Shown in pieces: positions 11,105-21,542 of a stretch of DNA of 64,000 nucleotides. Position 1 is the stretch's first letter; each line of letters begins with the position of its first letter. The notes beneath the pieces were generated by a model. It made no database searches, was not told where the DNA came from, and was given only the letters and a program-made list of their open reading frames with translations. Origin of the DNA: Acanthosepion lycidas (Eukaryota > Mollusca > Cephalopoda > Sepiida > Sepiidae); assembly GCA_963932145.1 (NCBI GenBank), contig OZ010577.1:17241589-17305588 (forward strand), in the 5' to 3' direction. Made by a program: the position numbers and the translations under genes.

Positions 11105-11394
11105 TACTCATACTAGTTCTACTAATTAACCCATAGCTGAGGGTCGAAGAAGTGGATTCCTATATTTCTCAAGTGTATTTGCATGTAAGCGAATATAACG
11201 AACCCGATTGGAATTGGAACTCGGCTTTCCGATTTCCAATTCCGAGCAGTTATTCATTAGACCACCCACACATCTAAGTTTACAGCGCCTGGTATTCCCA
11301 AGCAGTTACACCTCTAGGTACTAACCAGGCTTGAAGTTGCTTAACTTCGGTGATCGTACAAGAACCGGTGTTTTAACGTGATGTGGATGTAAGC
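11105..11394 (-). repeat. Chimeric 5S rRNA-tRNA SINE
   Basis: Read on the minus strand the unit starts with a near full-length 5S rRNA-like segment (11394-11276), continues with a tRNA-like segment (A-box-like GTGGTCTAATGAA about 11265; B-box-like GAGTTCCAATTCC about 11222-11210), then a short body. A second such fusion lies at 15480-15680. A 5S-tRNA double head is known from the vertebrate SINE AmnSINE1. No poly(A) or target duplication was identified. Confidence 0.7.
11276..11394 (-). pseudogene. 5S rRNA-like segment (119 nt)
   Basis: 5S rRNA is the small RNA of the large ribosomal subunit and is transcribed by Pol III from an internal promoter. Recognisable blocks in order on the minus strand are ATCACGTTAAAACACCGGTTCT, GATCACCGAAGTTAAGCAAC, GCCTGGTTAGTACCTAGAGG, and GGGAATACCAGGCGCTGTAA. 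The length is what a full 5S gene would have. Deviations in the conserved loop (CTAGAGGTGTAAC where metazoan 5S has a TTGGATGGGTGACC-type sequence) and its fusion to a tRNA-like unit argue for a SINE head or pseudogene. Confidence 0.8.
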
Positions 11395-11399
11395 CCTTG

Positions 11400-12170
11400 G
11401 TATATGTAGATGTAGGATATTGTAAATACGCCTCTCCACCACGCATAAAAAATCGATTGGTCTTATGCTGTGTAAATGTGGTCGGCACACCATTTATCGA
11501 AAATCTCTAGAATTGATCTCAGACCAATTCTAGGAGTCGAAGACACAAGGCATTATCCTTCTAGAAGAATCCATTGTTGCTTGGATACATGTCTATGAAT
11601 TGTCGCAAATCGTCACGATGTTGCGCAATGAAACTCTCACCTGTATCTACCTTATTTAAAATGGATACAACTAGCCTGCGATTCATAGCCATATGGGGTT
11701 TGTACTACTTCTCATCACCCCCCACACAAAAAAACAACAACATCGGACCATCCTATACGTTGCCATCCATCCAGGCTGTAATTAGCGACGTCACAAACCC
11801 AGGTGAGGCACTATATCTAGTATCGTGGTGATAACATGGACAACCTCATGAGCTTTTTGTTCCCATATTCTATGAATGCTACACACACTGCATTGAATGT
11901 GGATGATTGTTCTTTACCACAGACAATTCTAGCCTGAAGCCCTCTGCTTACGACTATTAAGGCACTGCGCTATTAAGTGTCAGTGTTAATGGCTTCCAGT
12001 TGGTACCCCCGACACGCATGTAATACCGTAGATCGAGAATTGTCAAATATCTCCACAATTTTAGAAACTGAATGCCTCATAGCTCTTGCAATCTTTATCA
12101 TTCTCCGCTCAAACTTCATTAATTTACATCGACTTACCATGTCGCTTAACCGGCGTTTACATTAACTCAT
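11400..12170 (-). pseudogene. Tc1-like transposase relic with N-terminal HTH
   Basis: Minus-strand frames give FERRMIKIARAMRHSVSKIV and FDNSRSTVLHACRGYQ (about 12120-11990), the N-terminal helix-turn-helix of Tc1-like transposases; LARIV-like RLQARIVCGKEQS (about 11920); TWVCDVANYSLDGWQRIGWSD (about 11800-11740), ending in the first catalytic Asp; and DMYPSNNGFF*KDNA (about 11590-11560), the second Asp block (usually QDNA). Many stops and frameshifts separate them. It is a different subfamily from the 3.6-4.4 kb relic. Its 3' side runs into the 5S SINE. Confidence 0.65.
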
Positions 12171-12389
12171 TAGATGTCAGAGCAGAATTAATATAGGTTT
12201 ATTTATTTCTGTGACATCAAAGGACGATTGATTTACTTGCCATTACCTATATATACTGCTATTCCATGACTGTTGGAACATCAGTGTATTTAATAGAATA
12301 TATTTAAAGAGAATGTAAATGTTAGTGGATTCTGAGTAGGGTATAATTGTGCTATTTTTTACAGTTGTATTCACCCTGTACCGGCTCTG
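12171..12389. other. Unassigned spacer
   Basis: No feature recognised. Confidence 0.4.
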
Positions 12390-12965
12390 GGACCACTCGA
12401 GTTAGAGGTTACAGAGTAAAAGGTATAACTTATGAGGATATATGCAGGAAATAACGGTTAACCTTAGACTTCAACAGGTGAAGATTGTAGTGATCGGGTA
12501 ACCAGCCTGTTGGGAGTCGGTTCCAGAAGGCATCGGTTTTTAGGAAGAAGCTGCTCGAGTGGAACTTACGTCTCACCAGGGGAATATGAAGGGAATGAAG
12601 GTGGTTCGCTATAATGTGCGTGGCATGGCGAATCTTAGTCGTGAAGGATAGGACTGGTAGAACTAAGGAGTGTAGTTCATTTGAACACTCACCATGGAAA
12701 TAGTCATAGATAAGTGAGAGGCTTGCGACATCTCATTTGTGAGGAAGTGGTTGCAGAGTGGAAAGTAATTCATCACCTAAAAGGACGCGGAGACGCTTTT
12801 GGACTCTATCGAGACTGGAGAGTGAAGACTGGGCAGCTCTCGTACATATAAGGCAGCATTACGCCATTTCTAGCCTGCGCTGATCATTATAAAGGTAGAG
12901 GATAGAAGGAAGGGTGATGTACTTGCTGGAGGGGGTACATGTATCGTAGTCCCCGGTTCAGTTTA
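12390..12965 (-). mobile_element. LINE-Y C-terminal relic, longest copy
   Basis: The clearest minus-strand block (12600-12430) reads LVRRKFHSSSFFLKTDAFWN, RLPTGWLPDHYNLHLLKSKV, NRYFLHISS and a stop. Upstream, in broken frames, are relics of the preceding domain. This is the tail of a jockey/CR1-like non-LTR polyprotein after the reverse transcriptase; the W/N-RLP...YNLxLxKxxxNRY pattern is shared with the relics at 9.2 and 13.7 kb. GC content is higher than the surroundings. 5'-truncated, nonfunctional. Confidence 0.65.
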
Positions 12966-13261
12966 AGCCCGAATAGGCGCTCATGGCATGGTGCCTCCAT
13001 GAGGAACATCTGTTCATTATCCGTTCAATTGGCAAAATTTCTGATTCCGATAGGTAATGGTGGAAGTTTAGTAGTTTCGTCTTTGAGGAATTGAATTTGA
13101 CCAGCTAGTTTTTTTCCCACTGATCTGCTAGTCTTTTTGGATTTTAACCCTGAAGACGTTGTCGTAAAAAAAAAAAAAGGTATGTCATCAATTGTCCAAA
13201 CTTCAAATCTCAGGAAGTGGCGCAAATTTCCAACGATGAATACGTAGTCACGTATTTCGCA
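12966..13261. other. Unassigned spacer
   Basis: A short minus-strand open frame (13025-13267) is unrecognised. Confidence 0.4.
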
Positions 13262-13480
13262 CGGCATTTTGTGATTAAAAATGACATGAATGACTTCCCA
13301 TTTAAAACATTTTTGTCCGATTTCGAAGCATAAATGTAATTCTACCTATGGTGGAATTAATTGATATGTCAGTAACTCTTCCTAATCGGATTACGTCTAT
13401 TGCGATAATGACAAGAATATAGCCCGTAAATGATCAAGGTGATATCCTGGGGCGCTCAGTTTAAAGATTTTCTTCATATA
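13262..13480 (+). repeat. Dispersed repeat family U, copy 2
   Basis: Inverted relative to copy 1 at 8685-8893, and similar over about 200 bp. The 3' boundary is near CGCTCAGTTTAAAGATTTTC. Confidence 0.7.
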
Positions 13481-13667
13481 TGTATTTTTTTATCCATTGA
13501 TTCTTTTTCCTGTGACGAGATGGAAATTCATTGGATATTTAGTAGGCCTGGTGTGTTAACGCCTGACAACAAACAGATAGGAATGAGGTGGAGGTTAGGA
13601 AGATTGTTTTGCGTCAGTCTATCAATTGAGTAGGCCGAAACAAAAATGGAAATCGCATTGCTAAATC

Positions 13668-14015
13668 TTGGATTTTATCAAAACAATTAAGTTTATATTT
13701 CCTGTTTCCATAGCAAAGTTTCTTTACTTCCACCATTACGAAACATTACGTCATACCACTACAACGAAGCCGAATCACCTTAATTTTCCCCGTATTCCAA
13801 ATATAAGGAGAAAATTCCACCCAGCAACTGCTATTTTGTGGACCAGACTCCAGTGTTATTGCTTCCCTGAACAGCAGAATCTTAACCTCTTCAAGTCAAG
13901 AGTCAATCATTATCTATCCTCTTTATCCTCATAATCTTCACTTTCTACTACCTCCACTTTCATAACAAACCATTCAATGAGCAACTACCTTGAGTGGCTC
14001 TCGAATGTTGTATCA
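13668..14015 (+). mobile_element. LINE-Y-like C-terminal relic and tail
   Basis: The plus frame 13668-13934 ends NIRRKFHPATAILW, CFPEQQNLNLFKSRVNHYLS, SLSS and a stop, then a 3' tail with ACCTTGAGTGGCTCTCGAATG near 13990. It is the same end pattern as the 9.2 and 12.4 kb relics. Only the last part of the protein remains in one frame. Confidence 0.6.
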
Positions 14016-14256
14016 AATGCACCATTTCTATTTAGTATTGAAGCATTATGGAATTAGACTGGATAAAAGTACTGGTAGTCTACAGACTCTGAGAAAATAC
14101 TAACCCTACCAGCTTTCTCGGATTTACTTACATTTACTTAAGACCCGTGAATTATTTTGCCAAGTTTTTTAATCCACAATCAAATATGAAAATAAAATTT
14201 TTACACGCGAGAAAATAATTTAATAGTCTTAAATAAGAAAATAACAAATTCTTAAA

Positions 14257-14716
14257 CCCAATCCCTACTGTGTAGTACTTAGTTTGAAACCTATTCCCTA
14301 TTGTGTCGTTCTTAGTTTGAAACGCAGTCATTATTATGTCGTTCTTAGTTTGAAATCCAGTCCTTATTGTATCATTCTTAGTTTGAAATCCAGTCCTTAT
14401 TGTATCATTCTTAGTTTGAAACGCAGTCATTATTATGTCGTTCTTTGTTTGAAATCCAGTCGTTATTGTATCATTCTTAGTTTGAAACGCAGTCATTATT
14501 ATGTCGTTCTTAGTTTGAAATCCAGTCCTTATTGTATCATTCTTAGTTTGAAACCTATTCCCTATTGTGTCTTTCTTGGTTTGAAACGCAGTCATTATTA
14601 TGTCGTTCTTAGTTTGAAATCCAGACCTTATTGTATCATTCTTAGTTTGAAACGCAGTTCCTGTTGTGTCGTTCTTACTTTGAAAACCAGTCTTTATAGT
14701 GTCGTTCGTCGTCTTA
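14257..14716. repeat. 33-bp minisatellite, about 14 units
   Basis: Units of 33 bp begin GTTTGAAA and end TCNTTCTTA. Three variants (after GTTTGAAA: CCTATTCC, CGCAGTCA and TCCAGTCC) partly alternate, giving a higher-order pattern. Because 33 is a multiple of three and the units lack stops, both strands are open throughout (160 codons plus, 190 codons minus, 11-residue repeats such as FQTKNDTIR). No evidence of expression; both frames are best treated as by-products. Confidence 0.9.
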
Positions 14717-14869
14717 TAAATCAAGCCAGCTATATTTACAGACAGTGTAAATGTGGTATGAATTAAGAATTTGTAATTTTTACTATCAATTTTATCTTGA
14801 TTTTGTGATCAAATTCCACAAGGCAACTACATCAGCCATCAAGCGGGCTATGAAATAAGAATTTGAAAG

Positions 14870-15300
14870 CTAGTCTCACCACCGATTACAAATCCATAGA
14901 AAGATCTGTAATGTAATCGATCCAGACTTGGCATCTCGTGTTCAGTCACTTTCTCACCGACGTGGCGTGGCTTTCTACAAATATTTTCATGGCAACTGTT
15001 CTGTTGATTTTTTTCCCTGGTGCCCTGACTGCATGAATTTATACGTATAACTGGACTGTCATTTAGGTCCCACCCGTTTACTGTTGAAATAGTTAAATGC
15101 AGCCGCCACTTCCACTCCAATAGTTTATTCTTTCATACTTTCCACCCGTGAAACTCTCTTCTGTGTACTTGCTTCCATAATCTCCAATAATTTAAATTCA
15201 ACGTCAATCTTCTCTCTCATTTCTCTCGCTGTAACCCCCGCTTGCGTACTAGTGGCATTCCAGCTTTGCCTGGGGTGAAATAATTAAAAAAAGAATAAAA
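14870..15300 (+). mobile_element. LINE-X C-terminal relic and 3' tail
   Basis: Shares a colinear core with the 23 kb and 43 kb copies: RKICNVIDPDLASRVQSLSH, FYKYFHGNCSVD, then a Cys/Ser-rich C-terminus and the tail GTAACCCCCGCTTGCGTACTAGTGGC...TGCCTGGGGTGAAATAATTAAAA. Frames are broken repeatedly. 5'-truncated. Confidence 0.7.
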
Positions 15301-15479
15301 TAAATAAATAAATATATTTGAGCTTTCAAGGATTTAGGAAAATTAATTGTTCATAATCGAATTTACAGACCTGGAAAAAGATGGGCCCATTTAACACATT
15401 GAAAGAAGCACGAGTTGCATCAGCGCATGAGATCATCCCAAGGAAAACGAGACTTGAAAAAAAAATGGAGTCGACGACA
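15301..15479. other. Short spacer
   Basis: AT-rich; no feature recognised. Confidence 0.4.
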
Positions 15480-15680
15480 AATCATAATCACCCAATGGTA
15501 TTTGCATGAATGTAACGAACGCGACTGGAATTTGAACTCGGCTCTCCGATTTTTCATTCCCTGCCATCATATCAGCCGCACATCCAAGCTTACTGGTCTA
15601 CGAAGCCGTCACTCCCTTAGCTATGGAGCGCGGTTACACATCTCGGTAAGGAAAAGAACCGGTGTTTCAACGTAATGTAT
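15480..15680 (-). repeat. Chimeric 5S-tRNA SINE, second copy
   Basis: On the minus strand a degenerate 5S-like segment (15680-15583; TTACGTTGAAACACCGGTTCTT is clear, the middle is diverged, and the end reads AGTAAGCTTGGATG) is followed by a tRNA-like unit with GAGTTCAAATTCCAGTCG (about 15540) and the body block ATTCATGCAAATACC. The order and spacing match the 11.1-11.4 kb copy. This is the main evidence that the fusion is a family and not a chance junction. Confidence 0.65.
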
Positions 15681-15945
15681 TTTTTTTTTTTTTGTTATTT
15701 AGGGAAATCATTTCATTTTATTCAGTTGGATTATTTTGCGCCGCCGCCTTGGTCACCACTCTCCTCCATCTTACAATTGTGGTTCATAGTGACATTCAAA
15801 TCAGAATAGTTCAACAGCTTTCCTTTTTCATCAGGGATGTTGGGATTACCCCGCCCCTCCTCTCAGAGGTTGATTTGTTTTTGAATTTATCTTCTAACCT
15901 TTGTCTAAAGAGGCGGGACCTACAAGGCAGCCGATGATTTGAATT

Positions 15946-16136
15946 CAGAGATTCCTTCTACCAAACTGTTTGCCACTCAGGGCTATAGGATCCAGTGTGT
16001 CCTACTATTTTACCCATAACCGGTGACTGATTCATACTTTTCCCAAGGCTATTAGCGCGTAAGTAAATCTCAGGAATTCGAATTCAATCCGAATTCGGCT
16101 CTCCGATTCCTCAATCCTTGCTTCTATAGTTAGGAA
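15946..16136 (-). repeat. tRNA-type SINE (same body family as 33.4 kb)
   Basis: The minus strand reads GGAATCGGAGAGCCGAATTCG, GCTAATAGCCTTGGGAAAAG, GAATCAGTCACCGG, GTAGGACACACTGGATCC and TATAGCCCTGAGTGGCAAAC. These blocks are colinear with the better copy at 33364-33690. Confidence 0.65.
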
Positions 16137-16930
16137 AAGCCAACTTTCAAATGGGTTTTAAAAATGTTGCCTTTCAAAATAGAGGAGAAAATTTATTTGA
16201 AAGATAACAGACGGGGTTTTCGCATTATGTTCATTTTTTAAAAATTCCAGCCTGGGTCAGATTACTATCGAAGTGCATGCCAACTGTATGTTTATTTTGT
16301 TCGATAAGACGACAGGCTTTCTAAACCAACTCAAGATTTAACGCTTAAAAGGCCTAAGATTGGGATTCTTGAATTAATTTGCTTCGCAGAATTGGTTAGA
16401 AAGATTGGTAAAATAAATAATATAAACAACATTTTCATAAAAACGAAATGGCTAAAAATAAGAAAAAAACGAGGGCAAAAATAGTTTTATCAGTTTATTT
16501 CCGTGTGGATATTTTTGCATAAAGATACCGGCGCCACCTGGTCGATTGCAAGTCGACGAACAACTGAGGAAAGTCCGGGTTTGGCCTCAATTTAATAAAG
16601 GAAATTTAAAAGCGGAGGTAAAGATATAAAAAAAATATTGGCAATAAAATACACTGCCGAGAAAAATTAATGACGAAAAGAAAACATTGATAATCTCATA
16701 AAATACCTGGAAATATTGTTTGAAAAATGATTGAGAATTGCTGGAAATCTTATGACATTTTATAAAGAAAGGAGGATAACATCAGAAAATAGTTCACTAG
16801 ATTTTATTTGCTTTATTTACATGCATGAGTGTATTTTTTGAATTTCGTATTCGCCTACACATCTTCATGTTCATTTAAGTACACAAGGATAAAGATAGTA
16901 TGTCTTTTAAGTCGTGAAGTGTGTTACGGC
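16137..16930. other. Unassigned, no gene seen
   Basis: No coding relic recognised. A short GC-richer patch lies at 16520-16590. Confidence 0.4.
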
Positions 16931-16933
16931 ATA

Positions 16934-16979
16934 TATGTATACATAAACATATGTATACATATATGTTTATGTATACATA
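16934..16979. repeat. 46-bp palindrome of TATGTATACATA units
   Basis: Near-perfect inverted repeat built from TGTATACATAAACATATG. Probably simple-sequence in origin. Confidence 0.7.
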
Positions 16980-17364
16980 AAGATATATAACATATATTTT
17001 TATGTAGACGTAATTGCTAACTTGGTGTGGTACAAAAACGAATGAGATGTGAAAACTGTGCTGAATCAATTTTCCAAGGTTGACATGAAAACCGAAATCT
17101 TGGCATTTTACCTGAATCCGAACCCCGACCATTAGTAATGGTGGAAAATATTTAATTATTACAGTATCTCTTTTTATTTCTTTATTTTCTCTTTCTCTGT
17201 CTGTTTCTTTATCTCACTCACTCTCTAAGAGGTGGTGAATAGTTATTAGCCTGAATAAGAATCCCTTAAAAAGGGATCAGATGTTATATGACCTGGTTTG
17301 GGGAAGTGGGTCGGGCCTCTACTCGAATATGGATATCCAATAAAATAAGGTTTTAAATAATATA

Positions 17365-17525
17365 GAATGTAACCTGGATATAAGAGAGTTGTCGGCACCG
17401 GGTTTCTCTTATATCCGGGTTTGGTCTATTATGTATACATTAACACAGGCTTTAATTTGGGGCCAGAGAAAATCTCTCTTATATCCGGTTTCTCTTATAT
17501 CCGGGACTCTTATATCCGGGTTACA

Positions 17526-17528
<3 letters not shown>
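17365..17528. mobile_element. pogo/Tigger-like MITE (about 164 bp)
   Basis: The right end reads inward CAGTGTAACCCGGATATAAG; the left end reads GAATGTAACCTGGATATAAG, an inverted match. A TA flanks each side (17363-17364 and 17529-17530). Internally CTCTTATATCCGG recurs four times. Terminal CAGTG, a TA target and no coding capacity fit a non-autonomous pogo/Tigger-type element. The right TA lies at the start of a (TA)n array. Confidence 0.6.

Positions 17529-17582
<54 letters not shown>
17529..17582. repeat. (TA)n microsatellite
   Basis: Begins exactly at the right end of the pogo-like MITE. Confidence 0.95.
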
Positions 17583-17586
<4 letters not shown>

Positions 17587-17759
17587 GTTGACACATCAAT
17601 CCAACCAAATATGTTAGCTCTATCTCTGATATTTCTAATAAGTACCGCGCATATAATATATAAATAATTATATATATATATATATTTATTTATATTTATA
17701 TACACACACTTTTCACACACACACACACACATACATATATATATGTATATATATATATA

Positions 17760-17903
17760 TGTGGACACTGAGGACAAATATGAAACGGAGTGTCGCCGCT
17801 CGGTGTTCACCTGTGTCTACTTTTACATTTACATACGCTCTATATCTAAATTTCACCACTTTTATCGTTAAACATAGCATACATTAAAACTATATTTTAT
17901 CAT

Positions 17904-17915
<12 letters not shown>
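17760..17915 (+). repeat. Repeat family S, copy 1, with hammerhead-like core
   Basis: Similar to 59300-59545 (plus) and to 53995-54150 (minus). Contains CTGAGGA (17768-17774) and GAAACGGAGTGTCGCC (17782-17797), a degraded hammerhead pattern whose stem II is lost. The shared distal part (ACTTTTATC...ATAGCATA) runs into CT and TA microsatellites. Confidence 0.55.
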
Positions 17916-17974
<59 letters not shown>

Positions 17975-17978
17975 ACAT

Positions 17979-18035
<57 letters not shown>
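17905..18035. repeat. (CT)n-(TA)n-(AC)n-(TA)n compound microsatellite
   Basis: It abuts the left inverted repeat of PLE-1, so no clean target duplication can be read there. Confidence 0.95.
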
Positions 18036-18139
18036 AATATGTAATGAAAAACAAACCACTTTAAGGTACCATTACGATAATTTATTTCACCTAAATCCTT
18101 TTTTAAGGATTCCGGATCATCAGGTAAAACTTCCAACAA
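18036..18139 (-). repeat. PLE-1 left inverted terminal repeat
   Basis: 104 bp, the reverse complement of 21543-21646 with one mismatch. The outer end touches (TA)n; the inner end touches the truncated coding region. Confidence 0.95.
18062..18132 (-). ncRNA. Hammerhead ribozyme (type I), left PLE-1 repeat
   Basis: The same motif as at 21550-21620, read on the minus strand: CTGATGA (starting at 18123 and reading down), stem II with an AAAA loop, GAA, a 3-bp stem III closed by a 3-nt loop, and a cleavage site after C17. Its single difference from the right copy (G for T) lies in stem II and replaces a pair with a mismatch. Confidence 0.7.
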
Positions 18140-19448
18140 ACAAAAATTAAAATCATAATGGATTCCAGAAAATCTGTACTGAAACTTAACGACACTACTT
18201 GGTTTAAAAATAACAGTGACAATTTCGATGTCCCAATGGGAGCATTTGATTCTGCTCATAGCAGACCTAATAGGGATGTATATTTTAGATATTCTGAGCA
18301 GATTTCTTAACCCTCAAAATGTAGGGCTTTACAGGGATGATGGTCTCATTATTATACCTAACTCTAATGGACCTCTTACATCCCAACTCCAGAAGAAAAT
18401 AATTAAGGCTTTCAAATATATAGGTTTTAAAATAGAAATATCATCTAACCTGAAAATAGTAAATTTTCTAGACGTAGCATTTGATCTTGAAAATAACACT
18501 TATAAACCTTTCCAAAAAGAGAACCAATCGCCCATATACATAAATATCGACTCAAACCACCCTATAGCAATTATGAAACAGATCCCTAACACTGTAAATA
18601 CTAGAATAAATAAACTATCCTCTAGTAAAAGCATATTTGATCAAAATAAATCAACATACAATCAAGCCCTATTAAAAAGCAAATTCAAACAAACACTCAC
18701 TTATATAGATAAATCTACTAGCGACACGTCTTCTAAATCTAGAAATAGAAATAGGAAAATTATATGGTTCAACCCACCCTTCTGTAAGCTGTCGAACATT
18801 AATATAGGAAAATATTTTCTTAAACTAATAGATAAACATTTTAAAAAAGATAAGCTATTAAAAAAGTTGTTCAATAGAATGAATTTAAAAATTAGTTATT
18901 CCTGCATGAACAACATGGAAAAAATTATTAGCTCTCATAATAGTAAAATTTTAAATGAATTTTATAATCAACTTCAAAAAGATCCTAATACAAGCCCAAA
19001 GACCAAATCTACCTGTAACTGCAGGGAAGGATCTGTCTTTCCAGTAGAAGGAGTATGTTTGTCCAAAAACATAGTATACAAAGCTACGATTTTCCCCAAA
19101 GAAAATATTGAACATAAAAAGATCTACATAGGAATTTCGGCGGGAAGTTGGAAACAACGATTTTACAACCATCGCCAATCCTTTTATAATGAATCAAAAA
19201 AACACCAAACTGCACTTTCAAAGCACTATTGGGAGTTATTGGAAAACAAATTAACCCCACAAATAAAATGGAAAATCGTCTCAAGAGCCAAAACTCCGAT
19301 AAATTTCAGAGACAGATGCAATTTGTGCATTATGGAAAAAACACTAATTATAAAACATAAGGATCCGGACATACTATCGAACAGACATAATGAGTTGATT
19401 TGTAAATGTAGGCATAAAAATCACCTCATTTTAACAAAGTATGTGTAG
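18140..19448 (+). pseudogene. PLE-1 reverse transcriptase / GIY-YIG endonuclease, 5'-truncated
   Basis: The first part (frame from 18140) reads IIMDSRKSVLKLND and NFDVPMGAFDSA. Near 18250 the frame changes (consistent with loss of two bases or gain of one), and continues as the open frame ending at 19448. In that frame (410 codons from 18216): reverse transcriptase motif YRDD (residues 39-42), NFLDV (about 83-87), SNHP and RINKLSS, a Cys-rich linker (C267, C269, C281), then the GIY-YIG nuclease with VYKA (287-290), IYIG (303-306), R315 and H319, a downstream ME (E374), and a terminal CKCRHKN. Everything N-terminal to the palm is missing. The order RT, Cys linker, GIY-YIG is diagnostic of endonuclease-bearing Penelope-like elements. 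It cannot encode a full polymerase. Confidence 0.9.
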
Positions 19449-20057
19449 ATATATAAATAGAAAATATAAATTGTTTTAAATGAATATATGAAAATACTGA
19501 CACTGTGCTCTTTGATAAATGTGTTGTGGAACTTAAAATTCTTTTATATGTGAACTTATTTAGATATATATATATATATATATATGAACATTATAGATAA
19601 GGGTAACTATGTATTTATATTGTGGACACATATGTATGATAGTATGGATATATATGTATAAATAGATATACACATGTGTGAGTATAAATATACTAATATG
19701 AGGCATGTTTGAATACAGAAATTTTTTTTTTTTTTAACGTGTATGCTGCATGGGTGTGGATGTATATGTATAAATGTTTTTATGTTTGTTTTGTATGTAT
19801 ATGTATATTAAATGTGAATGTACGTATATATGTGTTTGTACATGTACTTAAATATGTGTGTTTTTATGAATTTAACTACTTGTAATCTATATATGTATAT
19901 AGACGTAATTACCTTAGAATTAATATTTGGATAATATATATATGTATATGTATGTAAATGGGTGTATAACAATGTAATATAAATACATATACATGCATGT
20001 GGGAATAATTGTAGAAAATATTCTTTATATATATATAATTGTGTGTATGTATGGTGG

Positions 20058-20120
<63 letters not shown>

Positions 20121-20371
20121 TCTTTTTATATCTTTTTTTGTATGTAGGGTTTTGTGCTTATATATGAATGTATATGTATTTAAGGGTGTGCATGTGTATA
20201 TGAGTATGTCTCTCTATATATGTATATATATATGGATGATTAAATGGTTAGATTAATTTTTTGATATATAGATTTGTATATGGATATATGAATTGTATAT
20301 GTATGTATATGTGTATGTATATATGTATATATATATATGGATGTATATATGTGTGTGTGTATGTATATATG

Positions 20372-20404
<33 letters not shown>

Positions 20405-21542
20405 ATGTATATATGTGCGTACGTGCATGAATTGATTTTAAATAAAATATTGGGTCTTTCTAATGACATTTTAAATTTACCAATTCTTAATTTGTAATAT
20501 CCTTCTTTTGTAATATTCTATAGTTTAAATTTTGTTTTCTTCTGAAGGGAGTTTCATTTCTAAATTGATAATTTAAATTTAAATATACCATTCTTTGATT
20601 ATTAATAATATTAATAATATTAGCTAAATTCCTTTAAAATGAAACGCTTCCGAAATCACATAAAATTAAATTTTAACTGTGGAATTTAACCAAAACCTAT
20701 ATATATTTCAAATATTAAAATATAAAGATTGTAAAATGTATATATAGTTTACGTACGAGGATAAATGAATTTTCGTGTAAATTATCTCAAGTGTTTCTAC
20801 GTTTTTTTTTTTTTTTTTTTGGACTTGTTAATGATCGTATGTATGTAGGGATTCACATGAATACATTTCTGAGACATATATGAATAAATGAAAATTAATA
20901 TTACCCTCAAATACTATTAAATAATGAAACCTAATCTTTAATTTAGTTTACCAATATAATAAATAAATTACATTCAAAATTAATTTTAAATATTAAAATA
21001 GATGTTATTGTTATTTATTTTATTTTTTTTTTTATATATTGTGGAAATACAATTAGTCGGGTGAATAAACTATTAAAATTTTAAATATTTCTTTATGCCC
21101 TAGATAAATATGTTTATTACAATAATAGTTATATTTAGTCCTGAAACTATTTACTTAAAAAATTAAAGATTTAAGTTAATAACAAATTTTTTTTAATACA
21201 TCGAATTTTCTAACAAACATTGTAAACTATCTTTTACATAATTTTGTTAAAACAAAATTATAACAACTCCATCTCTCTTTCCCCCACCCCTATCTCTCTT
21301 TTTACCATAAGACTCACTTGTATACATTTTCTACATTTCATTTCCGTTTTATTAATCATCTAAAGAGGTCAAGGTTCTGTCACTCCTCCTACTCCAATAT
21401 AAAACATACTTAAGAGAGATATAAAATTAACCCCTCCCTATACTTTATATTGTCTGTTTAACTACCACTCTCAACCTCCTCTATTAAATTACAAAAATTA
21501 CACTACCCACCAATTTCTAATCCCATTTTTCCTCTCAATTCG
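19449..21542 (+). other. PLE-1 3' non-coding region
   Basis: About 19540-20420 is dense in TATG/TATA simple sequence, giving spurious Tyr/Ile-rich open frames on both strands. 20430-21542 is AT-rich without recognised features. It lies between the stop codon and the right inverted repeat, and may include inserted simple repeats. Confidence 0.6.
20064..20415. repeat. (TA)n / TATG / (TG)n microsatellite cluster
   Basis: TA arrays at 20064-20090 and 20096-20120, then TATG-rich DNA and TG runs near 20350-20405, inside the PLE-1 3' region. Confidence 0.9.

Noticed and set aside
11276..11394. Functional 5S rRNA gene
   Set aside because: Substitutions in conserved loops, fusion to a tRNA-like unit and a second rearranged copy indicate a SINE head.
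14257..14716. CRISPR-like regular repeats
   Set aside because: Units are contiguous variants with no unique spacers, and the surroundings are eukaryotic.
14152..14766. Possible repeat protein of 160-190 codons
   Set aside because: Both strands are open because the unit is 33 bp without stops; no start context, domain or flanking gene signal supports a protein.
16555..16585. GAGGAAAGTCCGGG, resembling the conserved start of bacterial RNase P RNA
   Set aside because: No other RNase P helices or conserved regions could be found around it; a chance match or SINE remnant is more likely.
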